A DNA stretch of 64,000 nucleotides from Bacillus sp. J33 (GTDB lineage: Bacteria > Bacillota > Bacilli > Bacillales > Cytobacillaceae), in assembly GCF_000518885.1 (NCBI RefSeq), contig NZ_JAEL01000005.1:62001-126000 (forward strand). Direction: 5' to 3'. Positions within the stretch are counted from its first letter, which is position 1. Each line of letters opens with the position of its first letter. Shown here in pieces: positions 55,766-64,000 of this stretch. The notes beneath the pieces were generated by a model that saw nothing but the letters and a program-made list of their open reading frames with translations, did no database searches and was not told the DNA's origin. The translations under genes and the position numbers were made by a program.

Positions 55766-57106
55766 CTAACTACGCAACAGTTTCTTTACAAAACTTTGAC
55801 GTTTTACTATTTTTTTTACCAACTGAACATCCTGCTTTTTAATTAATAGGAAATTGCTCCAAACCTCACCCGTAATTTTACCAAAAAGGAAAGATTTAAT
55901 AAAAAAACTTAAACTATAAGTAACTGTTGTCGTAATAGCTGCACCAACTGCACCGTATTTAGGTATTATAATAATATTTATAATAGTACTAAAAACGACG
56001 TTAAAGATAGACACATACATATTGATTTCTGGTTTGCCTCTGGCAGCTATATCATTTGATAAAACCTTCTCAACAGCTAAAAGGGAAATACCGGGCAATA
56101 GAATCTTTAGAAATAAAGAGCTTTCTTCGTATTTATCACCAAGAATCCCCACGATAAAATCCGTCCCTAAAAAAACGGCAAATCCAAAAAGAATCATAAA
56201 TAATAAAGTAAAGCGGCTCACAAGGGACGTCAGCTGATTTCTTTCTTCCTCTGTCCCCATTGCTGCAATTTTCGGAAGCAGCACGGTAGAAATAGATTGA
56301 GTAAAAACAGAGAGTTTTTCTCCAATATTTACAGCTGTAACATAAAGCCCAACAGCATATGGATTTACGAAGAAGCCAACAAGATAAATATCAAGACGAT
56401 AATTAAGGAACGTCACCAAATTGCTTAAATAAGATTTGAAACCATATTTAAAGGACTTTTTTAAGTAAGGATAATCTAATCTGGCTTTTCTTATGTTAAT
56501 TTTATACTTTCTTAAAAATAGACTTAATATAAATAAAAAAGTTACAAGATGGCCGAATAAAAAAGAATATAAAGCCCCCATTAATCCAAAATCCAGAAAA
56601 ACAACAAGAATTATAACAAAAATAAGATTTGTGATTTGAGTAATAACTAATATGGTATTAAAAACCTTAAAATCCTGGATCCCCTGAAATATTGTCTGAA
56701 AAAAAGTATTCAGAAGCATGATTGGTACTACAAGCAATATAAAATAAAAATAATTGGGGTCAACATCCTTAAAACTCATCTCGCCAAAAAAATAAACATA
56801 AATAGCCCCTGCAACTATAGCTATAGCACTTAATGACATGCCGACAATAAAATTACTATAAAAAGCATCTTTAAAAGTAACTTCTTCCTTGCTTACATAG
56901 TAAACAGTAGAAATATTAAGGCCAAAGTTGGTGAACATGGCAAGCATGGCAGGAAAAATAATAATCATTGAATACTGTCCCTGCAGTTCCGGGCCGAGCA
57001 CTCTAGCTAAAATAATAATGAGCAAAGTACCAATGATGATACTTGTAACCTGCCTAATCAATGTAATAAAGCTATCTTTTAAAAAGCTGTTTTTCTTTTG
57101 TGTCAT
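55766..57106 (-). CDS. Wzx-type polysaccharide flippase
   Basis: The 446-residue protein has about 12-14 hydrophobic helices in the MATE/Wzx layout ('ILARVLGPELQGQYSMIIIF', 'LLKILLPGISLLAVEKVLSN', 'PKYGAVGAAITTTVTYSLSF'). It should flip the lipid-linked repeat unit across the membrane. Its ATG overlaps the GT4 stop by 4 nt. Confidence 0.92.
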   Translation of the reverse strand: MTQKKNSFLKDSFITLIRQVTSIIIGTLLIIILARVLGPELQGQYSMIIIFPAMLAMFTNFGLNISTVYYVSKEEVTFKDAFYSNFIVGMSLSAIAIVAGAIYVYFFGEMSFKDVDPNYFYFILLVVPIMLLNTFFQTIFQGIQDFKVFNTILVITQITNLIFVIILVVFLDFGLMGALYSFLFGHLVTFLFILSLFLRKYKINIRKARLDYPYLKKSFKYGFKSYLSNLVTFLNYRLDIYLVGFFVNPYAVGLYVTAVNIGEKLSVFTQSISTVLLPKIAAMGTEEERNQLTSLVSRFTLLFMILFGFAVFLGTDFIVGILGDKYEESSLFLKILLPGISLLAVEKVLSNDIAARGKPEINMYVSIFNVVFSTIINIIIIPKYGAVGAAITTTVTYSLSFFIKSFLFGKITGEVWSNFLLIKKQDVQLVKKIVKRQSFVKKLLRS

Positions 57107-58341
57107 AAGCTATCACCATAAGAATTCAGCTCTTCAGCAAACTTTGTATAATTCGCTTCTGCATTATATGCTTGCAGCCACGACGAATAAGCTTTTTCCC
57201 TTTTATCTCTTTTAGCTTTCACTGGGAGTGATGCCGCTTCGTCTATTTTCGAAGCCAATTGCAAGGAAGAAATATCACTAGAAAGCAAAACCCCATTTTC
57301 ACTGTTGACCAATTCACTGGTACCCCCAACATCAGTAGCCATGGCGGGTATATGACAGCTAAATGCTTCCATAATTGAAACTGGTATCCCTTCGCTTGAA
57401 CTGACATTAATAAACATATCCACAGGATTTTCGATGTAATAGCGAATAACATCTTCATTAGTTAAACTTCCTGTAAAGGTATGTGTGATGTTGTTTGGAA
57501 AGACCTTTACGATATTCTCAAGCTTTTCTCTGTCAGGTCCATCTCCAATATGAGTCCAATGGATTTTATTCTTACAATTTTTTAATGACGACGCTAGGAG
57601 ATCCAACCTTTTCACAGGTACCATATAGGAACAGCTAACAATCCTGAACACATCGTCCGGAGACTCAAAAGACTCCCCATTTGGTGTACTAGTTCCAAGT
57701 CTTGCAATCTGGAGCTTATCTTTTAACCTTGGATACTGACCGCTAATAAAATCTACTCCGTTTTTTGAAATCAAATATATGCGATCAAGTTCTTCTATCA
57801 CTTTTTGTTTCAGCGGTAAATATGGAGGTCTATGGCGATATTCATATATATCCCCGCCGTGTCCTCTAGAAAAAGCAGTAAGTTTAGTATTCTCTTCCTT
57901 GATAAAAGCCGCACCTAAAGCAAGTGATAACCAATAGGAGTAACAAATAAAGGACTTACCCTTTGTATTCATTATTTGTTTTAGGATATAATCCCTAACC
58001 TCCACCCCTATTCCGATCCAGGACAGTAGTTTTAACACACCGCGATAGCCGAATTTCGCTGAATAACCTAATTCATTAAAAAACCAGCGTCTGCCCTGCG
58101 GGTCTGTTAAACCTTTGCTTTTGGCAAGCAGCTTATTTCGAGAATCCAAATTTTCAATTATATGTATTTCGGTATTTTCAGGAAGTTCTCTGCGACTAGA
58201 AAAATCCCTGGCATTAATAGGAATCAGATGAACTTTGCTAAATTTTTCACAAAGATATTCCAACTCTAACGTCAAAAATTCTTCCCCTGGATAAAAAGGG
58301 TAACGGTTTGTTATAAGAATTAATTCCTTCTCGATTGTCAT
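57103..58341 (-). CDS. GT4 glycosyltransferase (first gene of the polysaccharide operon)
   Basis: The 412-residue protein has 'RGHGGDIYEYRHRPPYLPLK', 'GTSTPNGESFESPDDVFRIV' and the donor motif 'SSSEGIPVSIMEAFSCHIPA'. It is the promoter-proximal gene of the leftward operon, after the terminator of tagO. The sugar is unknown; it probably acts late in repeat-unit assembly. Confidence 0.9.
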   Translation of the reverse strand: MTIEKELILITNRYPFYPGEEFLTLELEYLCEKFSKVHLIPINARDFSSRRELPENTEIHIIENLDSRNKLLAKSKGLTDPQGRRWFFNELGYSAKFGYRGVLKLLSWIGIGVEVRDYILKQIMNTKGKSFICYSYWLSLALGAAFIKEENTKLTAFSRGHGGDIYEYRHRPPYLPLKQKVIEELDRIYLISKNGVDFISGQYPRLKDKLQIARLGTSTPNGESFESPDDVFRIVSCSYMVPVKRLDLLASSLKNCKNKIHWTHIGDGPDREKLENIVKVFPNNITHTFTGSLTNEDVIRYYIENPVDMFINVSSSEGIPVSIMEAFSCHIPAMATDVGGTSELVNSENGVLLSSDISSLQLASKIDEAASLPVKAKRDKREKAYSSWLQAYNAEANYTKFAEELNSYGDSL

Positions 58342-58369
58342 AATGGACCATATCCTTAACCAATATTTG

Positions 58370-58407
58370 AAAAACCGTTTGCGGTATCTAACTCACAAAC
58401 GGTTTTT
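58370..58407 (-). terminator. Terminator downstream of tagO
   Basis: AAAAACCGTTTG and CAAACGGTTTTT form a 12-bp stem with a 13-nt loop; T-run on the minus strand. It separates tagO from the polysaccharide operon. Confidence 0.88.
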
Positions 58408-58412
58408 CACAA

Positions 58413-59471
58413 CTAATGCTTCCCGGTAACCTTTCTATACATCTTTATAAATGGCTTGTATCGATCATTCACAAGACCAATTAATTCAGCAATTACCTGG
58501 AAGAAAATCAAAAGAGCAAAAATGATAAACAAAGACCCGTAAAGAGTCGAGGTTTCAAATAATATAGCACTGACACTAAATAATATTCCCATACCATAAA
58601 TAACTAATACAGTATTTCGATGTGAGAGACCCATCGCCAATAACCTGTGATGCAAATGAGATTTATCAGGTGCCGAAATGGGCTGTTTGTTTACAGTCCG
58701 CCTAATAATGGCGAAAGTGGTGTCAAATATTGGCACTCCCAATATTATAATAGGAACAATAAAACTGAATAATGTTACACTTTTGTATAAACCTAACAGG
58801 GACAAAATTGAAATTGAATATCCTAAAAACAGGGCACCAGTATCACCCATAAATATTTTAGCCGGATGAAAATTGTAAAATAAGAAACCGATGATACTTC
58901 CAAGCAGGATCAAGGCAAGCGGGAAAATCAGAGTCTTTCCGGCAAGGCCTGCAATAATGGCAATTGTTGCAATTCCTATCGCCGAAATGCCGGCTGCCAG
59001 TCCATCAAGCCCATCAATTAAATTAATGGCATTAGTTATGGCAACTATCCAAAAAACTGTAATTGGCACTGCCCAAAATCCCAAATCAATTTTTGCAATA
59101 AAAGGTATATTAATGAACTCAATAGTCAATCCTGTACTTACAACGATTCCTGCAACCAGAATTTGGCCAAAAAATTTAATTTTTGCAGAGAGCTCATATT
59201 TATCATCTAAAATGCCAATAATTACTATTAGGATGGCTCCTATAGTAATACCAGTTATTCTTTGAGTGTGTAATCCAGCTGTAAAAAACCCTGCAATCAC
59301 TCCTATAAAAATGGCCAGTCCACCAAGCCGAGGCATCATTTTTTCATGAACCTTCCGCTGGTTTGGCTTATCAGTAGCCTTTATTTTATAGGCAAGCTTG
59401 ATCACAAAAGGAGTACATATCAATACGGTAAGCAGTGACACAAAGAATGAAATTATATATTGTGTAGTCAT
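58413..59471 (-). CDS. tagO: UDP-GlcNAc:undecaprenyl-phosphate GlcNAc-1-phosphate transferase (TagO/WecA)
   Basis: ATG 59,471 follows AAGGGG. The ~352-residue membrane enzyme has about 10 helices and the family motifs 'DKPNQRKVHEKMMPRLGG' (DDxx-type loop), 'AITNAINLIDGLDGLAAGIS', 'HPAKIFMGDTGALFLGYSIS' and the C-terminal 'KSHLHHRLLAMGLSHRN'. It starts wall teichoic acid and other undecaprenyl-linked polymers. It stands as its own leftward unit, in the conserved place after the LCP region. Confidence 0.95.
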   Translation of the reverse strand: MTTQYIISFFVSLLTVLICTPFVIKLAYKIKATDKPNQRKVHEKMMPRLGGLAIFIGVIAGFFTAGLHTQRITGITIGAILIVIIGILDDKYELSAKIKFFGQILVAGIVVSTGLTIEFINIPFIAKIDLGFWAVPITVFWIVAITNAINLIDGLDGLAAGISAIGIATIAIIAGLAGKTLIFPLALILLGSIIGFLFYNFHPAKIFMGDTGALFLGYSISILSLLGLYKSVTLFSFIVPIIILGVPIFDTTFAIIRRTVNKQPISAPDKSHLHHRLLAMGLSHRNTVLVIYGMGILFSVSAILFETSTLYGSLFIIFALLIFFQVIAELIGLVNDRYKPFIKMYRKVTGKH

Positions 59472-59691
59472 AGGTTCCCCTTCTTTAAGAGTAAAGGTAT
59501 TGTTTTCTCCCGGTAATAAGTTTAACACAATTTAAATTTTATTCAATTTATAGTTGTTTAATTTTTAATTACATTTTTTTCAGGGGTGTCATTTTATTTA
59601 CCTCTATTCCTGTTTAGGAGCAATTTCAAACCAACTTCTACTCTTCTTATTATTTTGGTTTGTTTTGGCCATCATATATCATGAAAATACA

Positions 59692-59729
59692 GGAAAACCC
59701 CCGCGGATATTTCCGACAGGGATTTTTCT
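59692..59729 (-). terminator. Terminator downstream of the CWB2-amidase gene
   Basis: On the minus strand AAAATCCCtGtCGGA pairs with TCCGcGGGGGTTTT around an AATA loop, followed by TTCC. The stem has small mismatches but ends in a T-run. Confidence 0.65.
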
Positions 59730-61223
59730 TTACTGTTTATTGAAATAATTTACAATACCTCTATAGATCGCTTCTGCTGCTTTTTGTCTAAATGAACTAT
59801 CTGCTAGCATCTTGGCATCATCTGGATTAGAGATAAAGGCAATTTCCACAAGCACACTTGGGATTTGAGTTGATGTAATAACTTTAAAACTCCCATGCTT
59901 AACGCCCCGATCAGTGGTACCCAAAGTTTTAACCATTTCTTTTTGGATTTCTTCTGCAAGAAGCTTGCTATCTGCAGAGGCATAAGTACTGTTCCACCAT
60001 GTTTCTGTCCCATTAGGTGATGACGTAGTATAGGAATTAACATGGATACTTACAAAAATATCTGCACCCGATTTATTCGCCTGGTTAACCCGCTGATCCA
60101 GCGATGGATAAGTGTCACCGGTTCTCGTCATAAGAACTTTAGACATTGAATTAGTTAATTTTGAATTAAGTCGTTTAGAAACATCCAGAACGATTTCCTT
60201 TTCGACTAACCCGTTTCCGCTTGCACCCGGATCACTGCCTCCATGTCCTGGATCAACCATTATCTTTTTCCCTACAACTGAAACACTTAACTGATTAAAA
60301 ATACTGCCTGATACAGAACCAGTACCTCCAAGAACTGTAAAATTCTGATACCCATTGTTAATTATTGCACTTTTAGTTTCACTTGGAATATATGAAGCAG
60401 TAAGTAAAATTGGAGAATTTTTCTTTGCAGCTAAAACAGAACCTGTGAGTGCATCTGCAAAAGTCATACCAGTAGCAATATATGAATGGGACTGAGAACT
60501 GTAAAATCTTCCGGCAATATTTTCTGCCACTTCAAACCTATTCGCTCCCCCTATCCGAAGAGGATTTGGAACTTGGTTATACACATTTTGAGAGATGCTT
60601 CCAGTCCCTCCAATTATGTAGGTTTGATTTACGTTCCATTGGGTAATAATATTCTTAGTTGATGCTGGCAATGAATCTTTATTAGTTAATAATATAGAAT
60701 ATCCATTTCTTGCTGCATATGGAGCGATCGCCAATGCATCCGGGAAATTCAGACCATATGCAAGGACAACCTTATCTTTTTTACCAACTTGCAATGCTAT
60801 ATTATTGGCTACTTCAAAACGGTCTTTCCCTGAAATCCTGGTTACAGATAATCCCATGTTCTTAAGCTCCCTGACAACTGCGTCAGAAATACTCCCTGTC
60901 CCTCCGACGATTGTAACAGAGGTAGCTCTAAGCCTTTGAATTTCCTGTTTGGTTGCAGCTGTGAGCGTTTTTGGCTGTGTTAATAAAATCGGGGCATTCT
61001 TTTTGTAGGCCAATGGTGCAGCAGCTAACGCATCAGCGTAAGCATTATAATTTGCTAAAACGACATTGGAAGAAGTAGTCCACCCATTTTTCGAAACATT
61101 TACCGCTACTTGAAATCGATCCTGACCATCCAACCTTACCGTGTAACCTTCCGCTGACACTTGAAATACCAGCACAAAAGAAAAGAGAAGTGTTAGCACT
61201 CCAGTTACGAAGTATTTTTTCAT
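59730..61223 (-). CDS. Secreted N-acetylmuramoyl-L-alanine amidase with three CWB2 repeats
   Basis: The 497-residue protein has a Sec signal (residues 1-24, ending 'FVLVFQVSA'), three CWB2 units (about 28-310; each with 'DRFxVAxNI' and 'IxGGTGSIS') and an amidase_3 domain (about 322-497). The amidase shows the zinc His and Glu in 'MVDPGHGGSDPGASG' and 'LVEKEIVLDVSKRL', then 'DIFVSIHVNSY' and 'PSVLVEIAFISNPD'. It should cut peptidoglycan during growth or separation while bound to a wall polymer, like LytC. Confidence 0.96.
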   Translation of the reverse strand: MKKYFVTGVLTLLFSFVLVFQVSAEGYTVRLDGQDRFQVAVNVSKNGWTTSSNVVLANYNAYADALAAAPLAYKKNAPILLTQPKTLTAATKQEIQRLRATSVTIVGGTGSISDAVVRELKNMGLSVTRISGKDRFEVANNIALQVGKKDKVVLAYGLNFPDALAIAPYAARNGYSILLTNKDSLPASTKNIITQWNVNQTYIIGGTGSISQNVYNQVPNPLRIGGANRFEVAENIAGRFYSSQSHSYIATGMTFADALTGSVLAAKKNSPILLTASYIPSETKSAIINNGYQNFTVLGGTGSVSGSIFNQLSVSVVGKKIMVDPGHGGSDPGASGNGLVEKEIVLDVSKRLNSKLTNSMSKVLMTRTGDTYPSLDQRVNQANKSGADIFVSIHVNSYTTSSPNGTETWWNSTYASADSKLLAEEIQKEMVKTLGTTDRGVKHGSFKVITSTQIPSVLVEIAFISNPDDAKMLADSSFRQKAAEAIYRGIVNYFNKQ

Positions 61224-61367
61224 TTCTTTGCCTCCCTAGTTGTTATCTCTCTTATTTTATCGGAATGAATCGACAAATTTCTATATTTCTTCCCAAAAAA
61301 ATGCAAATAGTAGTTTTGGAGTGTATCAATGGTTTTAGCTATTTAATGCTTTTTGTAAAAAAATATA

Positions 61368-61396
61368 AAAAGAACACAGCTTCTATACTGTGTTCA
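61368..61396 (-). terminator. Terminator downstream of the CWB2/DMFA-like gene
   Basis: GAACACAG (61,373-61,380) and CTGTGTTC (61,388-61,395) form an 8-bp stem, followed on the minus strand by TTTTTATATTTTTTT. Confidence 0.85.
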
Positions 61397-61411
61397 ACAT
61401 TAATTATTAAT

Positions 61412-63604
61412 TCATTTTAGCCTTTCAAGAGCATTTATTGTCATTATTTCAATATTTTTATCGTATCGGCCCTTATCCTGATGGCCATAAGGATCCAAAA
61501 AGTAATTCCAATAGAATGTACCGACTGAAAAGACTTTTCTGCCATCCGGCTTGTTATACCATATTACATCTGCAACAGAAGGCTTTCCATATAAAGTAAC
61601 AGGTGAGCGTGCAATATGTTCTATTCCGCTTGTAAGATCAGAGCGGTCAACTTCACCTCCGACGATCCCTACAATTTTATCCCCATCCTTTAAGCTCGTA
61701 CCTTCATAGATCCAATGCTTTGAATTAGTAACTACCAATGGCATCGTCTTTTCCGGGATTCCTCTATACATTGTACCAAATAACAACTCTTCCGGCCTGT
61801 TCACAGGATCATCTCTAAAGCGAGTTGTGACTTGGACAGGGTCTGTCTTGTTAAAGGGGTCTTCAGCTGCTCTATATTTATAACCTACTAGAGTCCTGTT
61901 CTCGTTTTCAAGCCTCACTTGCCAGTAGCCAATATTCGCATTAAACATTGCAAGATTCACATCCTGGGAATCTTCCACATGGTCTCTCATTTGCTTGCTC
62001 CAGTATTCATCATGCCCGGCAATAATTAATGTTTTAATGTCAGAGGATGAGAGAATTCCCTCATGCAAATCGGTATCTGTAATATAGGTGAGATTATAGC
62101 CCTTTTTCTCAAGCCAGCGAATTAAGTTATATTCGTATGTAAAAAACTCTCCCGCTCCCCAATAGTTTTTATAAGGCCTGTTAAAAGATAATTTTACAGC
62201 CGCTTCCTTGTTGGTACTATTATAACCATATAAGCTTTTACCGCCCCAGTTATTGTATGCCTGGTAGGTATTTGTCGCAATAAGAACCATAAAGTCTGCT
62301 TTTGGGTTAATGTCCCGTACTACAAAAGGTATAAAGCTTGCTTTCTTTTCCTGGTTAACTATTTTCGCCAAATATACCCCTGATTCCCAGCCTGAAGGTA
62401 TGCTATAAGTTACAGAAGGATCCCAATTTGCATCCAGAGTATCCTGTTTTATAGGTTTATGCTGAATATGAGCTTTTCTTCCTGTTAATGTCCCTTTTAA
62501 TTCCGCCCCTTTATTTTCGTAATAGCCCATTCTATAAAATTCAATGTGATAGTTTTGTAAGCTATTAATATAAAAAGTAATGGATTCATTAGGCAATACA
62601 GAGGTTTTAGAAGAATAACCCTGTAAACCGTAGCCGGCCCAATTTTTCATTTCCCATTGACCAGGAAGATAAATAATTCCGTTTCCGACAGAGCCTGTAC
62701 CTCCCAGTACTAATGTTTCAGTTATCATTTTGTCAATTAGCGTATTCTGTATAATATCTGGAACCCTAGTAGGCCATGTCAATAACATGGAGGCATTTTC
62801 TTTTGCTGCTAAAACCGATCCAGTTAAAGCATCTGCAAAGGTAAGGCCATTTGAAATATAAACCTTTTTACTTCCAGGGTTAAGAATTTTAAAAATATTA
62901 TTTGCCACTTCAAATCGATCTTTGCCGCCAATCCTTTGAACATTTGGCAATGCATCAGCAACCGTTTTCCCTACACTTCCTTCTCCTCCAACAATGATGG
63001 AATGCTGAATGTTTCTTTGTTTTATGGTTTCAGAAATAACAGGTGGCAAGCTATCTTTTCCGGTAAGAAGAATTGGATAGCCGGATCTGGCCGCGTATGG
63101 GGCCACTGCCAATGCATCAGGGAAATTCATTCCATAAGCTATTACAGCACCCTCAGACGGAGGCATTTTTCCAGCAATGTTTTTTGATACTTCAAAACGG
63201 TCCTTCCCTCCAATCCTTTCGACAACAGGGATGCCTACTGCTTTCAATTCCTTTATAAGACCGTCATTTAAACTGCCTTTTCCACCTACTAGGATTATCT
63301 TTTGCGGTTTCAAACGCAATATTTCCGTTTTGGTAGATGCAGTCAATTTTGCAGGTTGAGTTAAAAGGATGGGCGAGTCCAGCTGATAAGCGAATGGGGC
63401 AGCAGACAGCGCATCTGCAAATGCCAAATAGTTTGTAAGGATTACTGTTTTACTTCCGTTCGGCCAACCTTTTTTGGATAGATTTACCGCAACTTCAAAT
63501 CGATCTTTGCCTCCTACCCTTTCTTCTGCTGCAAGTGTCTGCTGATCAGAAATTAGCGCTAAAAACATTAAGGACAACAGAAAGCACAATAGTCTCTTTT
63601 TCAA
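61412..63604 (-). CDS. Secreted CWB2-repeat protein with N,N-dimethylformamidase-like C-terminal domain
   Basis: The 730-residue protein has a signal peptide (1-25), three CWB2 units (about 28-310) and then about 400 residues that resemble the C-terminal part of the N,N-dimethylformamidase large subunit. That part shows 'GYGLQGYSSKTSVLPNESIT', 'FYRMGYYENKGAELKGTLTG', 'DLHEGILSSSDIKTLIIAGH' with 'DEYWSKQMRDHVED', and 'GIEHIARSPVTLYGKPSVAD'. In the few characterised members this domain hydrolyses amides; here the substrate is unknown and could be a wall amide. It lies between two other CWB2 proteins. Confidence 0.85.
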   Translation of the reverse strand: MKKRLLCFLLSLMFLALISDQQTLAAEERVGGKDRFEVAVNLSKKGWPNGSKTVILTNYLAFADALSAAPFAYQLDSPILLTQPAKLTASTKTEILRLKPQKIILVGGKGSLNDGLIKELKAVGIPVVERIGGKDRFEVSKNIAGKMPPSEGAVIAYGMNFPDALAVAPYAARSGYPILLTGKDSLPPVISETIKQRNIQHSIIVGGEGSVGKTVADALPNVQRIGGKDRFEVANNIFKILNPGSKKVYISNGLTFADALTGSVLAAKENASMLLTWPTRVPDIIQNTLIDKMITETLVLGGTGSVGNGIIYLPGQWEMKNWAGYGLQGYSSKTSVLPNESITFYINSLQNYHIEFYRMGYYENKGAELKGTLTGRKAHIQHKPIKQDTLDANWDPSVTYSIPSGWESGVYLAKIVNQEKKASFIPFVVRDINPKADFMVLIATNTYQAYNNWGGKSLYGYNSTNKEAAVKLSFNRPYKNYWGAGEFFTYEYNLIRWLEKKGYNLTYITDTDLHEGILSSSDIKTLIIAGHDEYWSKQMRDHVEDSQDVNLAMFNANIGYWQVRLENENRTLVGYKYRAAEDPFNKTDPVQVTTRFRDDPVNRPEELLFGTMYRGIPEKTMPLVVTNSKHWIYEGTSLKDGDKIVGIVGGEVDRSDLTSGIEHIARSPVTLYGKPSVADVIWYNKPDGRKVFSVGTFYWNYFLDPYGHQDKGRYDKNIEIMTINALERLK

Positions 63605-63669
63605 ATAAAGTCCCCCAAATATTACTCTTTCTCTGTAATTTTTTAAACTTTGTTATTTACCATTAAAGA

Positions 63670-63699
63670 AAGACCCTGGAATAGGGTCTTAAGAATAAC
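63670..63699 (-). terminator. Terminator of the SpoIID/LytB-like gene
   Basis: AAGACCCT (63,670-63,677) and AGGGTCTT (63,683-63,690) form an 8-bp stem; on the minus strand TTCTTTAATGG follows. Confidence 0.85.
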
Positions 63700-63706
63700 A
63701 ATTTGA

Positions 63707-64000
63707 TTAGCGTACTACCAAATTGGTGTTAGGATAATAGAAACCTAGAATATCTTCATATTTTTTCCCTAATGCAGCCATGTTTTTGGCACCATATTGG
63801 CTCATTCCGACCCCATGGCCAAAGCCTTTTCCAGCAATAGCAAAAGAGCTATTAGGAAGCATTGAAACTGCTCCAGGAGAAACTGAACCCTCACCGCCAA
63901 GAATGGTAAAATTATTTAGCATTTTCTTCTGGATAACTCCCTCTGTCGGCTCGGTTAAGGTATGGGTATTGGAAAGCAGAATATTTCCTTTTTCTTTTGC
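63707..64000 (-). CDS. C-terminal part of a SpoIID/LytB-like wall protein with a CWB2 unit (5' end outside window)
   Basis: The visible 97 codons, open to the right edge, read 'GNILLSNTHTLTEPTEGVIQ' and 'NNFTILGGEGSVS' (end of a CWB2 repeat) and then the SpoIID/LytB signature 'GKGFGHGVGMSQYGAKNMAA' with 'YEDILGFYYPNTNLVV'. Because this signature is the last part of the SpoIID fold, the CWB2 unit appears inserted within or directly before it. LytB-type proteins stimulate amidases such as LytC, and an amidase gene lies two genes downstream, so they probably act together. Confidence 0.85.
   Translation of the reverse strand, partial: AKEKGNILLSNTHTLTEPTEGVIQKKMLNNFTILGGEGSVSPGAVSMLPNSSFAIAGKGFGHGVGMSQYGAKNMAALGKKYEDILGFYYPNTNLVVR

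Overview
The window is a Bacillaceae (Bacillus-like, low-GC Firmicute) chromosome. The right-hand host segment keeps the order comFA, degV, degU, degS, yvyE, LCP ligase and tagO known from Bacillus subtilis. I cannot assign a species from sequence alone.

Positions 1 to about 39,623 are a nearly complete HK97-like siphoprophage whose left end lies outside the window. From left to right it carries: the end of a probable lysogenic-conversion protein; a divergent pair of operons, each repressed by its own LexA/SOS box (LexA-type HTH protein plus partner leftward, YolD plus partner rightward); lysis genes (M15 endolysin, holin, XhlA-like protein); tail genes (Tal, Dit, tape measure, gpG/gpGT chaperones with a -1 frameshift); a glycosyltransferase; head-tail and capsid genes; terminase and HNH; an ArpU-like late activator; a repeat-rich putative origin; a D5/P4-type primase-helicase; a stand-alone cargo gene on the opposite strand; a compact family-B DNA polymerase; MazG-like, homing-HNH and zinc-ribbon genes; a recombination module (DUF669-like protein, RecB-nuclease/Sak4 fusion, VRR-NUC, SNF2 helicase); many tiny early proteins; a cro/cI switch; and an A118-like large serine integrase. 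Everything from terminase to endolysin is read leftward as one late operon. Early genes are read leftward from the immunity region.

The integrase inserted the phage inside comFA. The first 181 codons remain at 39,622-40,167 and the reading frame stops just before the ComFA Walker A motif, so this lysogen should lack a working ComFA unless the phage excises. This resembles the known Listeria comK prophages.

Two phage features stand out. (1) The RecB/Sak4 fusion gene ends at an A9 run followed, 5 nt later, by a hairpin. In the -1 frame it continues into a 23-residue tail ending IDISDDDLPF, which is essentially the C-terminal peptide of host SsbA. A frameshift would make a subset of the recombinase carry an SSB-mimic tail. 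(2) Three different virion proteins (major capsid, head-tail connector, major tail protein) end in poly-threonine tails, and a phage glycosyltransferase gene lies immediately after the major tail gene. This suggests virion O-glycosylation.

The host part (39,622-64,000) holds the DegS/DegU two-component system, an LCP cell-wall polymer ligase, a leftward surface-polysaccharide operon (45,728-58,341), TagO, and three secreted cell-wall proteins with CWB2 repeats (amidase, a dimethylformamidase-like domain protein, and a truncated SpoIID/LytB-like protein). The polysaccharide operon has all five enzymes (WbpA, B, E, D, I types) expected to make UDP-ManNAc(3NAc)A from UDP-GlcNAc, plus three GT4 transferases, Wzx, Wzy and Wzz. 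The phage endolysin also ends in a CWB2-like module, so phage and host enzymes may recognise the same wall polymer.
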